From positions 496,001-560,000 of the forward strand of contig NZ_JAHXYH010000002.1 of assembly GCF_019970065.1 (NCBI RefSeq): 64,000 nucleotides of DNA, written 5' to 3'. The stretch is from Chryseobacterium sp. OSA05B (GTDB lineage: Bacteria; Bacteroidota; Bacteroidia; Flavobacteriales; Weeksellaceae). The notes under the pieces were generated by a model. That model did no database searches and had not been told where the DNA came from. It saw only the letters and a list, made by a program, of their open reading frames with translations. Every line of letters begins with the position of its first letter. The first letter of the stretch is position 1. The position numbers and the translations under genes were made by a program. Shown piece after piece: positions 8,094 to 16,489 of the stretch.

Positions 8094-9389
8094 TTATTGA
8101 GCTTTTACAATAAAGTAGCTTTTCTTACCTTTTTGAAGCAGTAGGAATGTACCGTCAATAAGATCGCTTTCGTTCGCAGTATACGTCTCGTTTACTTTTT
8201 CTTTGTTTACAGAAATCGCATTTCCTTTGATTTCTCTCTGAGCCTCACTTTTAGACTTTAGGAAACCGGATTTTTCTGAAAGAAGATCTACAATGCTTAC
8301 GCCAAGAACATCAGCTTTTGGAAGTTCTTTTTGTGGAACACCGTCAAAAACTTCAAGGAAAGTTTCTTCATCAAGGCTTACCAGATCTTCAGCAGTAGAA
8401 CGTCCGAAAAGAATTTCTGAGGCTTTCAATGCTTTTTCATATTCTTCTCTGCCATGTACCCAAACCGTTACTTCTTCAGCCAGTCTCTTTTGAAGTTTTC
8501 TTTCATGAGGTGCTGTTTTGTGCTCTTCAATTAAAGCTTCAATTTCCTCTTTGGATAGGAAAGTATAAAATTTAATGAATCTTTCGGCATCATCATCGGT
8601 AGCATTCAGCCAGAACTGGTAGAATTTGTACGGTGAAGTTTTCTTTTTGTCCAGCCAGTAATTTTCTCCGCTTTCAGACTTCCCGAATTTAGAGCCGTCA
8701 GCTTTCGTGATCAAAGGAACCGTTAAGGCAAATGCCTCTCCCTGGGCCTTTCTGCGGATCAGTTCAGTTCCTGTCGTGATATTTCCCCACTGGTCAGAAC
8801 CGCCCATCTGAAGCTTCACGTTATTATTCTGGTACAGGTGAAGGAAATCATATCCCTGGATCAGCTGGTAAGTGAATTCCGTAAAACTCATCCCTTCTGC
8901 ACTGCCGTCTCCCGAAAATCTCTTTTTTACAGAGTCCTTCGCCATCATATAATTAACGGTGATGTTCTTTCCTACATTTTTAGCAAAATCAAGGAAAGAA
9001 ATATTCTTCATCCAGTCGTAATTGTTCACCAATTCAGCTTTATTGGCACCTTCGCCTTCGAAATCCAAAAACTTTGAAAGTTGGTTTTTTAAACAGTCTA
9101 CATAGTGAAGAAGAGTCGCTTCATCCAGCAGATTTCTTTCTGCAGATTTCCCTGACGGATCTCCGATCATTCCTGTAGCACCTCCTACCAAAGCAATTGG
9201 TTTATGACCGTGCTGTTGGAAATGGGCTAAAATTTTGATCTGAATAAGACTTCCGATATGCAAAGAATCAGCAGTCGGGTCGAAACCAATATATGCAGTA
9301 GTTACCTCTTTATTCAGCTGTTCATCGGTTCCTGGCATCATATCGGCAAAAAGACCACGCCATTTTAGTTCTTCTATAAAGGAATTCAT
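8094..9389 (-). CDS. tyrS: Tyrosyl-tRNA synthetase
   Basis: 431 residues, the normal length for bacterial TyrRS. The class I signatures are HIGS at residues 44-47 and KFGKS near residue 232. The substrate-binding segment YDFLHLYQ...[10 protein letters not shown] precedes it, and the C-terminal ~80 residues form the S4-like RNA-binding domain. It charges tRNA-Tyr in the cytoplasm and is essential. The ATG at 9389 is supported by a TATCTTTG -7 box 28 nt upstream on the minus strand. No T-box-like leader is visible. Confidence 0.98.
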   Translation of the reverse strand: MNSFIEELKWRGLFADMMPGTDEQLNKEVTTAYIGFDPTADSLHIGSLIQIKILAHFQQHGHKPIALVGGATGMIGDPSGKSAERNLLDEATLLHYVDCLKNQLSKFLDFEGEGANKAELVNNYDWMKNISFLDFAKNVGKNITVNYMMAKDSVKKRFSGDGSAEGMSFTEFTYQLIQGYDFLHLYQNNNVKLQMGGSDQWGNITTGTELIRRKAQGEAFALTVPLITKADGSKFGKSESGENYWLDKKKTSPYKFYQFWLNATDDDAERFIKFYTFLSKEEIEALIEEHKTAPHERKLQKRLAEEVTVWVHGREEYEKALKASEILFGRSTAEDLVSLDEETFLEVFDGVPQKELPKADVLGVSIVDLLSEKSGFLKSKSEAQREIKGNAISVNKEKVNETYTANESDLIDGTFLLLQKGKKSYFIVKAQ

Positions 9390-9417
9390 CTATACTTTTC
9401 TTTAAAATTTTATGGTG

Positions 9418-9425
9418 CAAAGATA
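9418..9425 (-). promoter_or_regulatory. -7 box of tyrS
   Basis: CAAAGATA, minus strand TATCTTTG, matches TAnnTTTG and lies 28 nt before the tyrS ATG. No clear -33 element. Confidence 0.5.
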
Positions 9426-9497
9426 GTAAATTCAGGAGTATAGAGAATAGGTGCCGGAAGGTAAAAAAATCAGAGGATAAAAAGGCCTGTATAGCCC

Positions 9498-9528
9498 TTT
9501 GCCCTTTCATTTAAAAAAATTATATTTG
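9498..9528 (+). promoter_or_regulatory. Full Bacteroidota promoter adjoining the sigma-factor start
   Basis: TTTG at 9498-9501, 19 nt spacer, TATATTTG at 9521-9528: a near-ideal -33/-7 pair. The ATG at 9535 comes 6 nt after the -7 box, so the mRNA should begin at or within a few bases of the start codon. Confidence 0.65.
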
Positions 9529-9534
9529 TTAATA

Positions 9535-10095
9535 ATGAACGACGAACAGCTATTCCTGCTTATTCAAAAGGCCAAAGAAAAGGACCAGAAAGCCCAGACC
9601 AAACTCATCAATGTTTTTTGGGTGGATGTTTTCTCTTTTGTCATGAAGAAAGTAAAAGATGAAAATGATGCAGATGAAATCACGGTGAATGTTTTTTCAA
9701 AAGTGCTGTCGAAACTGGATATGTACGACCCGCATTTTCAGTTTAAGACCTGGGTATTAACCATTGCCCAAAATACGGTCATTGATTTCTGGAGAAAAAG
9801 AGCCCGGGAAAACCAGGACCCGACTGAGAATCTTGATGAGGTTAAAAACCAGTTTGCAAAATCTCCTGAAGAGCTCATGATCTCCAATGAAGAACAGAAA
9901 AAGATCATTAAAACAATTGAATCCTTAGACGCCAACTACCAGGATATTATCAAATTAAGATTCTTCGAAGAAAAAAGCATCAAAGAAATTGCAGAAGAAC
10001 TGGGAATTTCCGTTGCCAATACCAAGGTAAGGGTGATGCGTGCGAAAAAAGTTCTGGCAGAACTGCTCAAGAATAATGAGTTTGATGATAATTAG
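9535..10095 (+). CDS. ECF-type RNA polymerase sigma factor
   Basis: 186 residues from ATG 9535; an upstream ATG at 9499 is in frame but would place the coding start inside the promoter. Region 2 is seen as ADEITVNVFSKVLSKLDMYDP...FKTWVLTIAQNTVIDFWRK and region 4 as YQDIIKLRFFEEKSIKEIAEELGIS...TKVRVMRAKK. Between them lies an acidic linker. ECF sigma factors direct polymerase to stress or envelope promoters and usually have an anti-sigma partner next door; none is present here, since the next gene is convergent and secreted. It may therefore be controlled in another way. Confidence 0.92.
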   Translation: MNDEQLFLLIQKAKEKDQKAQTKLINVFWVDVFSFVMKKVKDENDADEITVNVFSKVLSKLDMYDPHFQFKTWVLTIAQNTVIDFWRKRARENQDPTENLDEVKNQFAKSPEELMISNEEQKKIIKTIESLDANYQDIIKLRFFEEKSIKEIAEELGISVANTKVRVMRAKKVLAELLKNNEFDDN

Positions 10096-10096
10096 T

Positions 10097-10145
10097 CTGA
10101 TTTCGGGTTTCGTGGTTTGTGGTACAAACCTGCGACTCAAATCAG
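10097..10145. repeat. 49-bp imperfect palindrome (REP-like)
   Basis: Outer arms CTGATTT / AAATCAG and an inner perfect stem GGTTTGT / ACAAACC (10114-10120, 10124-10130) with a 3-nt loop; the middle arms also pair partly. It begins 1 nt after the sigma-factor stop. There is no T run, so it resembles a dispersed palindromic element more than a terminator. Confidence 0.55.
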
Positions 10146-10155
10146 TTTAATTTAA

Positions 10156-10187
10156 AGAGCTTAGTACAATCTTAATCGTTCAAAATT
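10156..10187. repeat. Dispersed 3'-end repeat, copy 1
   Basis: The segment from AGAGCTTAG to CGTTCAAAA closely resembles 21673-21708 (shared words AGCTTA, AATCTTAAT, GTTCAAAA). Both copies directly abut the stop codon of a minus-strand gene. Confidence 0.5.
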
Positions 10188-10820
10188 TTAAAGGTAGACT
10201 TCCTCCTTAGTCTTAGGAAGAATAATTTTTCTGGATTCTTTTTGATTTCTGTTCTGCAGATCGATCTTTAACCCCTTTTTAATATAAGTTTCCTGTTTGG
10301 ATTTACCATATTCTTTAGTGTTCTCCACATCTTTTTTATAGTTGAGCTGGCCCGTAGAAAGATTAAAATCTACCTCTGCCCAATAATCTCCCGATCTGCC
10401 GGATTCCGAAGAATAACCGATCAGTTCAAAATGTCCGTTCTGAAACCGGTATTTATCTGTATAACCCCATTTCCAGCTGCTTCCCCCTGCCTGGGTGATG
10501 CTTAAAATTCCTTTTGAAATGCTTGTACTCTGGTACGGATCGCCCATCATGCCGCCGCCGGCACTTTCTAAAATCGCATTCCTTGATTTACTTAAAACCA
10601 TCCAGGTTCCGCCACTTTTTTTCTGAATCTGAATCTCACGGATTTTACCCAGCTCACCTTCATCTTTGGTATTATAAATGACCACTCTTTCAGGAATTTG
10701 ATCACCGTCCAGATCTCCTTCCACCGTTTCAATAATCTCCGAACCTGCGGGCTGAAGTTCTTTCTGGGCAAAACAAAATGTACTGATGATAAAGGATAGG
10801 GCAAAAAGAATCTTCTTCAT
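10188..10820 (-). CDS. Secreted hypothetical protein with FG-GAP/VCBS-like segment
   Basis: 210 residues with a signal peptide ending at FCFAQ. Near residues 34-46 it has GDLDGDQIPERVVI, the Asp-rich calcium-loop pattern seen in FG-GAP/VCBS proteins and in many small Bacteroidota periplasmic proteins that report on element contents. The rest is beta-rich with Gly-rich turns, and the tail is Lys/Glu rich. No enzyme motif recognised. Monocistronic: it converges on the sigma-factor gene and diverges from lipA. Confidence 0.8.
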   Translation of the reverse strand: MKKILFALSFIISTFCFAQKELQPAGSEIIETVEGDLDGDQIPERVVIYNTKDEGELGKIREIQIQKKSGGTWMVLSKSRNAILESAGGGMMGDPYQSTSISKGILSITQAGGSSWKWGYTDKYRFQNGHFELIGYSSESGRSGDYWAEVDFNLSTGQLNYKKDVENTKEYGKSKQETYIKKGLKIDLQNRNQKESRKIILPKTKEEVYL

Positions 10821-11106
10821 ATTTTAAATTTGGTTATTTAAAATTACAATTATATTCTGAATTAATGTTAATGAGGCTGGAAGCAGGGAGAGGGATGCTG
10901 GAAGATACTGCTTAATCAAACTTGTAACATTTACTTAAAAATTTGATGAAATAGCCTTAAGATTAATTAAACTGTGCTGTAGATTTGCTTTCGTCCTTAA
11001 TAACCTCCCTCTTCCAGCTTCAAACTTCCTGACCTCATTAAAAACATAAATTTATATTATCTGTTCCATCAATTTTTCCATTAGATGGTTTCCATTAAAA
11101 ATTCCT
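10821..11106. other. Divergent spacer between the 10188-10820 gene and lipA, with phrase repeats
   Basis: No ORF. Two imperfect inverted copies of a purine-rich phrase occur: GAGGCTGGAAGCAGGGAGAG-like at 10872-10908 and its complement-like CCTCCCTCTTCCAGCTTC at 11003-11036. A related copy follows the SDR gene at 63871-63905. The -7 box of lipA follows at 11107. Confidence 0.5.
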
Positions 11107-11114
11107 TAACTTTG
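11107..11114 (+). promoter_or_regulatory. -7 box of lipA
   Basis: TAACTTTG matches TAnnTTTG, 16 nt before the ATG. Confidence 0.5.
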
Positions 11115-11130
11115 AGCTTCAATTTTAGAG

Positions 11131-11997
11131 ATGGAAAATTTAGTTCAAGATACTACCGTTCAAAAACCAAAGTGGATCCGTGTAAAACTTCCTACCGGAA
11201 AGAACTACAGGGAGCTTAGGACTTTGGTCGACAAATATAAATTAAACACCATATGCCAGAGCGGAAGCTGTCCGAATATGGGTGAATGCTGGGGAGAAGG
11301 AACGGCAACGTTCATGATCTTAGGAAATATCTGTACAAGAAGCTGCGGATTCTGCGGTGTAAAAACAGGAAAACCGCTTGACGTGAATTGGGATGAGCCT
11401 GAAAAAGTGGCGCGTTCTATCAAATTAATGAAGATCAAGCATGCTGTTCTTACGTCTGTAGACCGTGATGACCTGAAAGATATGGGTTCCATCCTTTGGG
11501 GCGAAACCGTGAATGCAGTAAGAAGAATTTCTCCGGGAACAACAATGGAGACGCTTATTCCTGATTTTCAGGGACTCACTAAGCATATTGACAGATTAGT
11601 GGAGGTAGCTCCTGAAGTGATCTCTCACAATATGGAAACTGTAAAACGTCTGACAAGAGAAGTGAGAATACAGGCTAAATATGAGCGAAGCTTAGAAGTA
11701 TTGAGATACTTAAAAGAAGCGGGTCAGAGAAGAACAAAGACGGGAATGATGCTAGGTTTGGGCGAAACTAAAGATGAAGTTTTCCAAACCATTGAAGACA
11801 TCAGAAATGCCAATGTTGATGTGATCACGCTTGGACAGTATCTTCAGCCTACCAAAAAACATTTGCCGGTGAAAAAATTCATTACACCGGAAGAGTTTGA
11901 TGAGCTGGGAGACTTTGCAAGAAGTTTAGGGTTCAGACATGTAGAAAGCTCACCTTTAGTAAGAAGTTCTTACCACGCTGAAAAGCATATACACTAA
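11131..11997 (+). CDS. lipA: Lipoyl synthase
   Basis: 288 residues, typical length. Radical-SAM enzyme that inserts two sulfurs into octanoyl groups on lipoyl domains. The auxiliary 4Fe-4S cluster ligands Cys42, Cys47 and Cys53 ([12 protein letters not shown]) and the radical-SAM triad Cys68, Cys72, Cys75 (CTRSCGFC) are all present, as is the conserved C-terminal SSYHAEK segment with its cluster-ligand Ser. Cytosolic. Monocistronic, with its own -7 box and terminator; lipB is not in the window. Confidence 0.98.
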   Translation: MENLVQDTTVQKPKWIRVKLPTGKNYRELRTLVDKYKLNTICQSGSCPNMGECWGEGTATFMILGNICTRSCGFCGVKTGKPLDVNWDEPEKVARSIKLMKIKHAVLTSVDRDDLKDMGSILWGETVNAVRRISPGTTMETLIPDFQGLTKHIDRLVEVAPEVISHNMETVKRLTREVRIQAKYERSLEVLRYLKEAGQRRTKTGMMLGLGETKDEVFQTIEDIRNANVDVITLGQYLQPTKKHLPVKKFITPEEFDELGDFARSLGFRHVESSPLVRSSYHAEKHIH

Positions 11998-12003
11998 AAA
12001 ATA

Positions 12004-12030
12004 AAACCGCTATTTAGGGCGGTTTTTTTG
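12004..12030 (+). terminator. Intrinsic terminator of lipA
   Basis: Stem AAACCGC / GCGGTTT with an 8-nt loop and T7, starting 6 nt after the lipA stop. Confidence 0.75.
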
Positions 12031-12055
12031 TATTATTATTTCGATAGATTTTGAT

Positions 12056-13357
12056 TTATCGATCTCTTGTGAATTGATATTTTTGCCCTCTTTGTATCAT
12101 GAGCATTTTCTTTTCAGAAGGATTAAATTCCATGATGATCCCGGCAGGAAAATATTCAAATTTGTTTTCCCCGATTTTATCAAGAGTGAAAGAAGAATCA
12201 CCTATAACTTCCGCTTTTAAAAATTGATCTCCATAAGATAGTTTTAGTTTAAAAGGAAGTTCGACCGAACTGTATGTCCCGGTATAAAGTTCTGCATGCA
12301 TACCGTCTATTTGTCTTTCAGATTGTTTTCTTTTATTCTTATATAAAATATTTAGAAGATAATAAACAAAATCATCTTTGCTTAGGCGTTCTCCGTTTAC
12401 TACGAGGGAAATGGCTGTTTTATTTTTAATATCAAACAAAACTATGCTGTGAGAGCCATACGTATCACCATAATGGCCAAATAATATATTACCGCCAAAA
12501 GAAAGATCTATCAATCCTCTTCCAAAAAAAGATTCGTCAGCAGGGACCATTTTTTCCAAAGATATTGTGCTGATGATTTTGCCTGCAAATAATTGAGAGA
12601 TAAAGACATTAGTATCATACATTGTAGAGGCAATATCGCCAACTCCGATTACATTTTCAAAATAAAAATCTTTTACTTTTTTCCAGCCGTTTTCATAGCG
12701 GTAGGATGGAGCGATATTATTGTAATTATGATGATGAAAAGATGCAAAATTCTTGAGTTTAAGCGGTTTTATTATTTTTTCTTCTAAAATTGTGCTGTAA
12801 CTGGAATTATATTTACTTTCTACGATTTTGGTAAGTAAATAATACGCAGAATTGGAGTAAAAAACTTTTTTACCAGGCTGAAAAGCAACTCCCTGTTTTG
12901 TGATTTCTTCAATAATTTCCTTTTGAGTGGCTTTTTCTGTTAACCATTGACTGTTGTTCTCCTTGATCACAAAGTTTTGCAGTCCGCTGGTATGTTCCAG
13001 AAGATTTTTAATTGTTATTTTTTTTGAATTTGGAATATCAGGGAAGAAAGAAAAAAGAGTATCATTTAAACTGATTTCTTTTTCATCAACTAATTTAAAG
13101 ATCAGAGTTGCGGAAATCATCTTTGAAACAGATCCGATATGATATTTTAGATCTGGTGTTTTTTGCAGTGCTTTGATATTGATTTCCCCGAAAGTTCTGC
13201 TATAAACTTCTTTGTTATTTTTGAAAATCGAAATGCTGCCTATATCCTGATTATTAACTTCAATGGCTGTTATTAAGCTATCTATTCTAAGTTTGTCTAT
13301 ATTTTGAGAATATCCTTTTATTGAAAAAAGAATGATGAGCAAAATAATATTTTTCAT
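12056..13357 (-). CDS. Serine hydrolase of the class C beta-lactamase/penicillin-binding family
   Basis: 433 residues with an N-terminal signal peptide (cleavage near GYSQ). The catalytic S-x-x-K is Ser76-Val-Ser-Lys79, followed by the Y-x-N motif (YSN) near residue 167; the third motif corresponds to a HYGD-like segment (FGHYGDTYG). The C-terminal ~90 residues form a beta domain as in esterase or D-aminopeptidase relatives. It is more likely a peptidase or esterase acting in the periplasm than a true beta-lactamase, but resistance cannot be excluded. A 12-bp palindrome lies in its promoter region. Confidence 0.88.
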   Translation of the reverse strand: MKNIILLIILFSIKGYSQNIDKLRIDSLITAIEVNNQDIGSISIFKNNKEVYSRTFGEINIKALQKTPDLKYHIGSVSKMISATLIFKLVDEKEISLNDTLFSFFPDIPNSKKITIKNLLEHTSGLQNFVIKENNSQWLTEKATQKEIIEEITKQGVAFQPGKKVFYSNSAYYLLTKIVESKYNSSYSTILEEKIIKPLKLKNFASFHHHNYNNIAPSYRYENGWKKVKDFYFENVIGVGDIASTMYDTNVFISQLFAGKIISTISLEKMVPADESFFGRGLIDLSFGGNILFGHYGDTYGSHSIVLFDIKNKTAISLVVNGERLSKDDFVYYLLNILYKNKRKQSERQIDGMHAELYTGTYSSVELPFKLKLSYGDQFLKAEVIGDSSFTLDKIGENKFEYFPAGIIMEFNPSEKKMLMIQRGQKYQFTRDR

Positions 13358-13397
13358 TTTAGTTTTTTTATTGTATAATAATCAGTAAATCAATGAA

Positions 13398-13409
13398 TAG
13401 TACGTACTA
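13398..13409. promoter_or_regulatory. 12-bp perfect palindrome TAGTACGTACTA
   Basis: Lies in the 70-bp gap between the start of the serine hydrolase gene (13357) and the end of the AraC-type gene (13428). Its position upstream of a minus-strand start makes it a possible operator; no regulator is assigned. Confidence 0.35.
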
Positions 13410-13427
13410 GCTTATAAGTATATTAAA

Positions 13428-14288
13428 TTAACTGTGTATTTCAATATTCTTCAAATACTTTTTCCTGAATTCAGATGGCGTTTCACCCGTATGCTGTTTG
13501 AATAGCTTATTGAAATAGGACAAACTCTCAAAACCCACCTGAAAACAAACCTCCGTCACAGAATAATCCTTCAGCAGAAATATCTTAGCCTGATTGATCC
13601 TGTAATTATTGACGAAATCCGTGAAGGTCATATTCGTCTGCTTTTTAAAATAGCGGCAGAAAGCAGGCGTACTTAAACTGACTATTTTTGCAATTTCGTT
13701 AACGTTTGGTTTCTTATCATAATTTTCGTGAATGTAGTCGTAAATCGTTCCCATTCGGATCTTGTCATTCAGAAACCATTTTATCCTCGTATCTTCTTTA
13801 TTCAGCTCTTTCACGTTATCAGAGGCAGCGAGAATTTGCAAAATTTCAATCAGCCCCATGAGAGCATCAAACGAGTTTTTATCTTTAATCTCATTGAGCT
13901 TTTCAACAACCGTTTTCTTCGTATCTCCCGTGAAGGAAAGCCCCAGATAAGATCTTTCCAGAAGTTTTTTGATGTTTTCAAACTCAGGAACGGGGAAAAT
14001 GATGTCCTGAAGAAAATTTTCTCTCATCTGCAGAACCAGCTGCCTGCATTCTGTCTGGATACCATAATCGAAATTAAGATGTGGAACATTGGAACCAATC
14101 AGCAACAAATCACTTTCTGTAAAACCTGAAATATCGCGCCCTACGTGGCGAATGCCATTGACGGCCTCTACATAGACCAGTTCTATTTCGGGGTGATGGT
14201 GCCAGAAAAAACAGTTCTTTAAAGACGGTGAAAAAAGCTTGAAAGATTTTCCTTTTTCAAATTCTATAACCTCTTTCTGGATTTTCAT
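13428..14288 (-). CDS. AraC-family transcriptional regulator
   Basis: 286 residues. An N-terminal cupin-like sensing domain (FFWHHHPEIELVYVE... GSNVPHLNFD) is followed by a C-terminal double helix-turn-helix at about 190-280, with signature segments SLSTPAFCRYFKKQTNMTFTDFVNNYRI and TEVCFQVGFESLSYFNKLFKQHTGETPSEFRKK. It is divergent from the MFS transporter gene at 14484, the usual layout for a regulator of its neighbour. The effector is probably a small molecule bound in the cupin pocket, possibly the transporter's substrate. Confidence 0.93.
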   Translation of the reverse strand: MKIQKEVIEFEKGKSFKLFSPSLKNCFFWHHHPEIELVYVEAVNGIRHVGRDISGFTESDLLLIGSNVPHLNFDYGIQTECRQLVLQMRENFLQDIIFPVPEFENIKKLLERSYLGLSFTGDTKKTVVEKLNEIKDKNSFDALMGLIEILQILAASDNVKELNKEDTRIKWFLNDKIRMGTIYDYIHENYDKKPNVNEIAKIVSLSTPAFCRYFKKQTNMTFTDFVNNYRINQAKIFLLKDYSVTEVCFQVGFESLSYFNKLFKQHTGETPSEFRKKYLKNIEIHS

Positions 14289-14483
14289 TTTGTTCTCATT
14301 TGATTGATTCTGATTTTAAAATTACATAAAAAGGTTAATATGGAGCAAACTTTTATCATTTCAAGAGGAGTAAAAGCCAATATTTCTTGCGACTTTTGCA
14401 CTTTCAAAATAAAGGTGGAATACTGTTTTTATTTTTTAGAAAAAATCATTTAAAATTTAATTCGAAAAAGAAGTTTACTCACA

Positions 14484-15686
14484 ATGAAGATTGATAAAAG
14501 AATAATACCGCTGGCGATAGGCGGACTGGGAATCGGAACAACGGAATTTACCGTTATGGGCCTGCTGCCAGATATTGCAAATACCCTCAAAATCACCATT
14601 CCTGAAGCAGGACATCTGATCTCGGCCTATGCAATGGGAGTAGTGATCGGAGCACCAATTCTGATTGGGTATTCCGTAAAATTTCCACCTAAAAAAGTGC
14701 TGATGGTTTTAATGATCCTGTTCACCCTATTCAATGGACTTTCTGCAGTAATGCCGGATTACACGAGCATGCTGATCATGAGATTCATGTCTGGACTTCC
14801 TCACGGAGCATTTTTCGGAGTAGGAACAGTAGTGGCATCCCGGATGGCTGGAAAAGGGAAGGAGGCATTTTATATATCCCTGATGTTTACCGGGCTTACG
14901 GTGGCCAACCTGATTATGGTTCCGCTCGTTACCTACATAGGACATGCATATCACTGGAAGCTCTATTTCGCGATTGTAGCACTGATCGGCCTTTTCGCTA
15001 TATTATTCCTGAAATTATGGCTTCCGGCCATAGAATCGAATCAGGATACTCATTTCCTGGAGGAACTGAAATTCCTTAAAAATAAACAGTCTTGGCTGGT
15101 ATTGGGAATTACTGCAATCGGATTTGGCGGACTTTTCACCTGGTTCAGCTATATTACGCCTTTAATGACCATCGTTGCCGGAATCCAAAGCAATCAGATG
15201 GCCTATGTCATGATTCTTGCCGGCGCAGGAATGGTGGTTGGAAACCTTGCCGGAGGATTTATTTCCGACCGTCTCGGACCTGAAAAAACATGTGCATTAC
15301 TGATATTTCTGATGATGATCTCTCTAGGAGGTGTATTTTTATTTGCAGAGCATCAGAATATAGCGTTGATCCTGACATTTGTTTGTGGAGCACTGTCAAT
15401 GTCTGTTGCCGCACCGATTAATATCATGATGATGAAAGCGGCCCCGAAAAGTGAAATGATGGCTGCTGCGTTTATGCAGGCTGCTTTCAATATTGCCAAT
15501 GCGATGGGTGCCTTTTTAGGAGGAATTCCTTTGGAATACGGTTTTTCATTTAAATATCCTTCACTGGTAGGAGTGGGAATGACATTCATCGGTTTGGCCA
15601 TAAGCTTAAGATACAGATATCTGTATGGAAGAGAAACTTCAGATAATGACGATACAGCTGTAGAATGTGTGCCTTGTGATAAATAA
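14484..15686 (+). CDS. MFS transporter, AraJ/sugar-efflux-like
   Basis: 400 residues with about 12 hydrophobic segments and no signal peptide. The N-terminus LAIGGLGIGTTEFTVMGLLPDIA matches the drug/arabinose-efflux DHA1 subgroup (AraJ/YdhP type), and RFMSGLPHGAFFG is the typical loop in TM4. It likely exports a sugar or drug from the cytoplasm by proton antiport. It is divergent from the AraC gene, 195 bp away, and is probably controlled by it. A very strong terminator follows. Confidence 0.9.
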   Translation: MKIDKRIIPLAIGGLGIGTTEFTVMGLLPDIANTLKITIPEAGHLISAYAMGVVIGAPILIGYSVKFPPKKVLMVLMILFTLFNGLSAVMPDYTSMLIMRFMSGLPHGAFFGVGTVVASRMAGKGKEAFYISLMFTGLTVANLIMVPLVTYIGHAYHWKLYFAIVALIGLFAILFLKLWLPAIESNQDTHFLEELKFLKNKQSWLVLGITAIGFGGLFTWFSYITPLMTIVAGIQSNQMAYVMILAGAGMVVGNLAGGFISDRLGPEKTCALLIFLMMISLGGVFLFAEHQNIALILTFVCGALSMSVAAPINIMMMKAAPKSEMMAAAFMQAAFNIANAMGAFLGGIPLEYGFSFKYPSLVGVGMTFIGLAISLRYRYLYGRETSDNDDTAVECVPCDK

Positions 15687-15739
15687 TAGGTGAAGAAGGT
15701 ACATTGAATAATTCAGTATTTAACTTCACTAATACATAC

Positions 15740-15780
15740 AAAAAGAGACTTTGTTCAGTAGATGGACAAAGTCTCTTTTT
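15740..15780 (+). terminator. Intrinsic terminator after the MFS gene
   Basis: Fifteen-bp perfect stem, AAAAAGAGACTTTGT paired with 15766-15780, 11-nt loop, T-rich end. Confidence 0.8.
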
Positions 15781-15929
15781 TATTATAATATGGCTGAAAT
15801 GAGAAGATATCAATGGTGAATTTTGCTTCGCAAGTGAAGGGTGAATTTTTGAATAGATGTAATCAGACATCAGATTTGTATGTTGAGATTAAGGAAAGTG
15901 GAAACCTCCAACTCGAAGACCGCTTTAAA

Positions 15930-15992
15930 TAACTCATAACTCATAATTTATAACTCATCACTTTTCAAAACCCTCATACTCTCAAACGCAAA
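15930..15992. repeat. Degenerate phrase repeats (ACTCATA and CTCAAAC types)
   Basis: Tandem-like AACTCATAACTCATAATTTA words followed by CCTCATACTCTCAAACG. They reach right up to the stop codon of the minus-strand gene 15993-16373. The first type recurs at 47601-47637 and the second at 29051-29100 and 36687-36728. The rest of the 15781-15930 spacer shows nothing recognisable. Confidence 0.55.
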
Positions 15993-16373
15993 TCACACCT
16001 CTACCTCATCTCCGTTTTTACACCAATAAAGCGCGTTGTATAAATTTTCTTTAGGAAAAGATTTGAATTCTCCCGGCATCAGGACACTGAAAATATCGGT
16101 AAAGTTCTGTACGGCTTCTTTATCTGTAACAATGGCTGCCCGATTCCATTTTGAAAGATTTTTTAATCCTAAAAGAGCATCCTGAAGCCATGCTCCCATG
16201 GTAAACTTATCCAGATCCGTGTCTAAATATAAAAGGTAATTCAGTTCACCAAATTCGTCTACTTTCTCCTTTACATGAGGAATGACAAGGTTTTCAAAAT
16301 CTTCTCGCGTTATTTCTCCCGTTGCATTGAATGCAGCAACATTTTCCGGAGCTTCTGGAATAATCGTTATCAT
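15993..16373 (-). CDS. SpoIIAA-like STAS-domain protein
   Basis: 126 residues, no signal peptide. It fits the SpoIIAA-like (DUF3478) fold: opening strand plus AFNATGEITREDFENLVIPHVKE, a central LLYLDTDLDKFTMGAWLQD, and KNLSKWNRAAIVTD, then a C-terminal strand-helix. Members are small cytosolic proteins, often linked to membrane or stress functions, with no known catalytic activity. It stands alone here, divergent from the oxidoreductase at 16490. Confidence 0.8.
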   Translation of the reverse strand: MITIIPEAPENVAAFNATGEITREDFENLVIPHVKEKVDEFGELNYLLYLDTDLDKFTMGAWLQDALLGLKNLSKWNRAAIVTDKEAVQNFTDIFSVLMPGEFKSFPKENLYNALYWCKNGDEVEV

Positions 16374-16489
16374 ATAATTTATTTTTAATGTGGTTGGGTT
16401 TTAAACTGGGTACAATAATTGCACCATAATTTGATAATAAATCGTTAAAATACTTATAAATGTTAGAGTTTTTAATATAATATTCAATT

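Noticed and set aside
12056..13357. True class C beta-lactamase
   Set aside because: The SxxK and YxN motifs are shared with esterases and D-aminopeptidases, and no clear KTG motif is seen; resistance cannot be inferred.
13728..14129. Plus-strand ORF of 133 codons
   Set aside because: Antisense to the well-supported AraC regulator gene; composition is that of a shadow frame.
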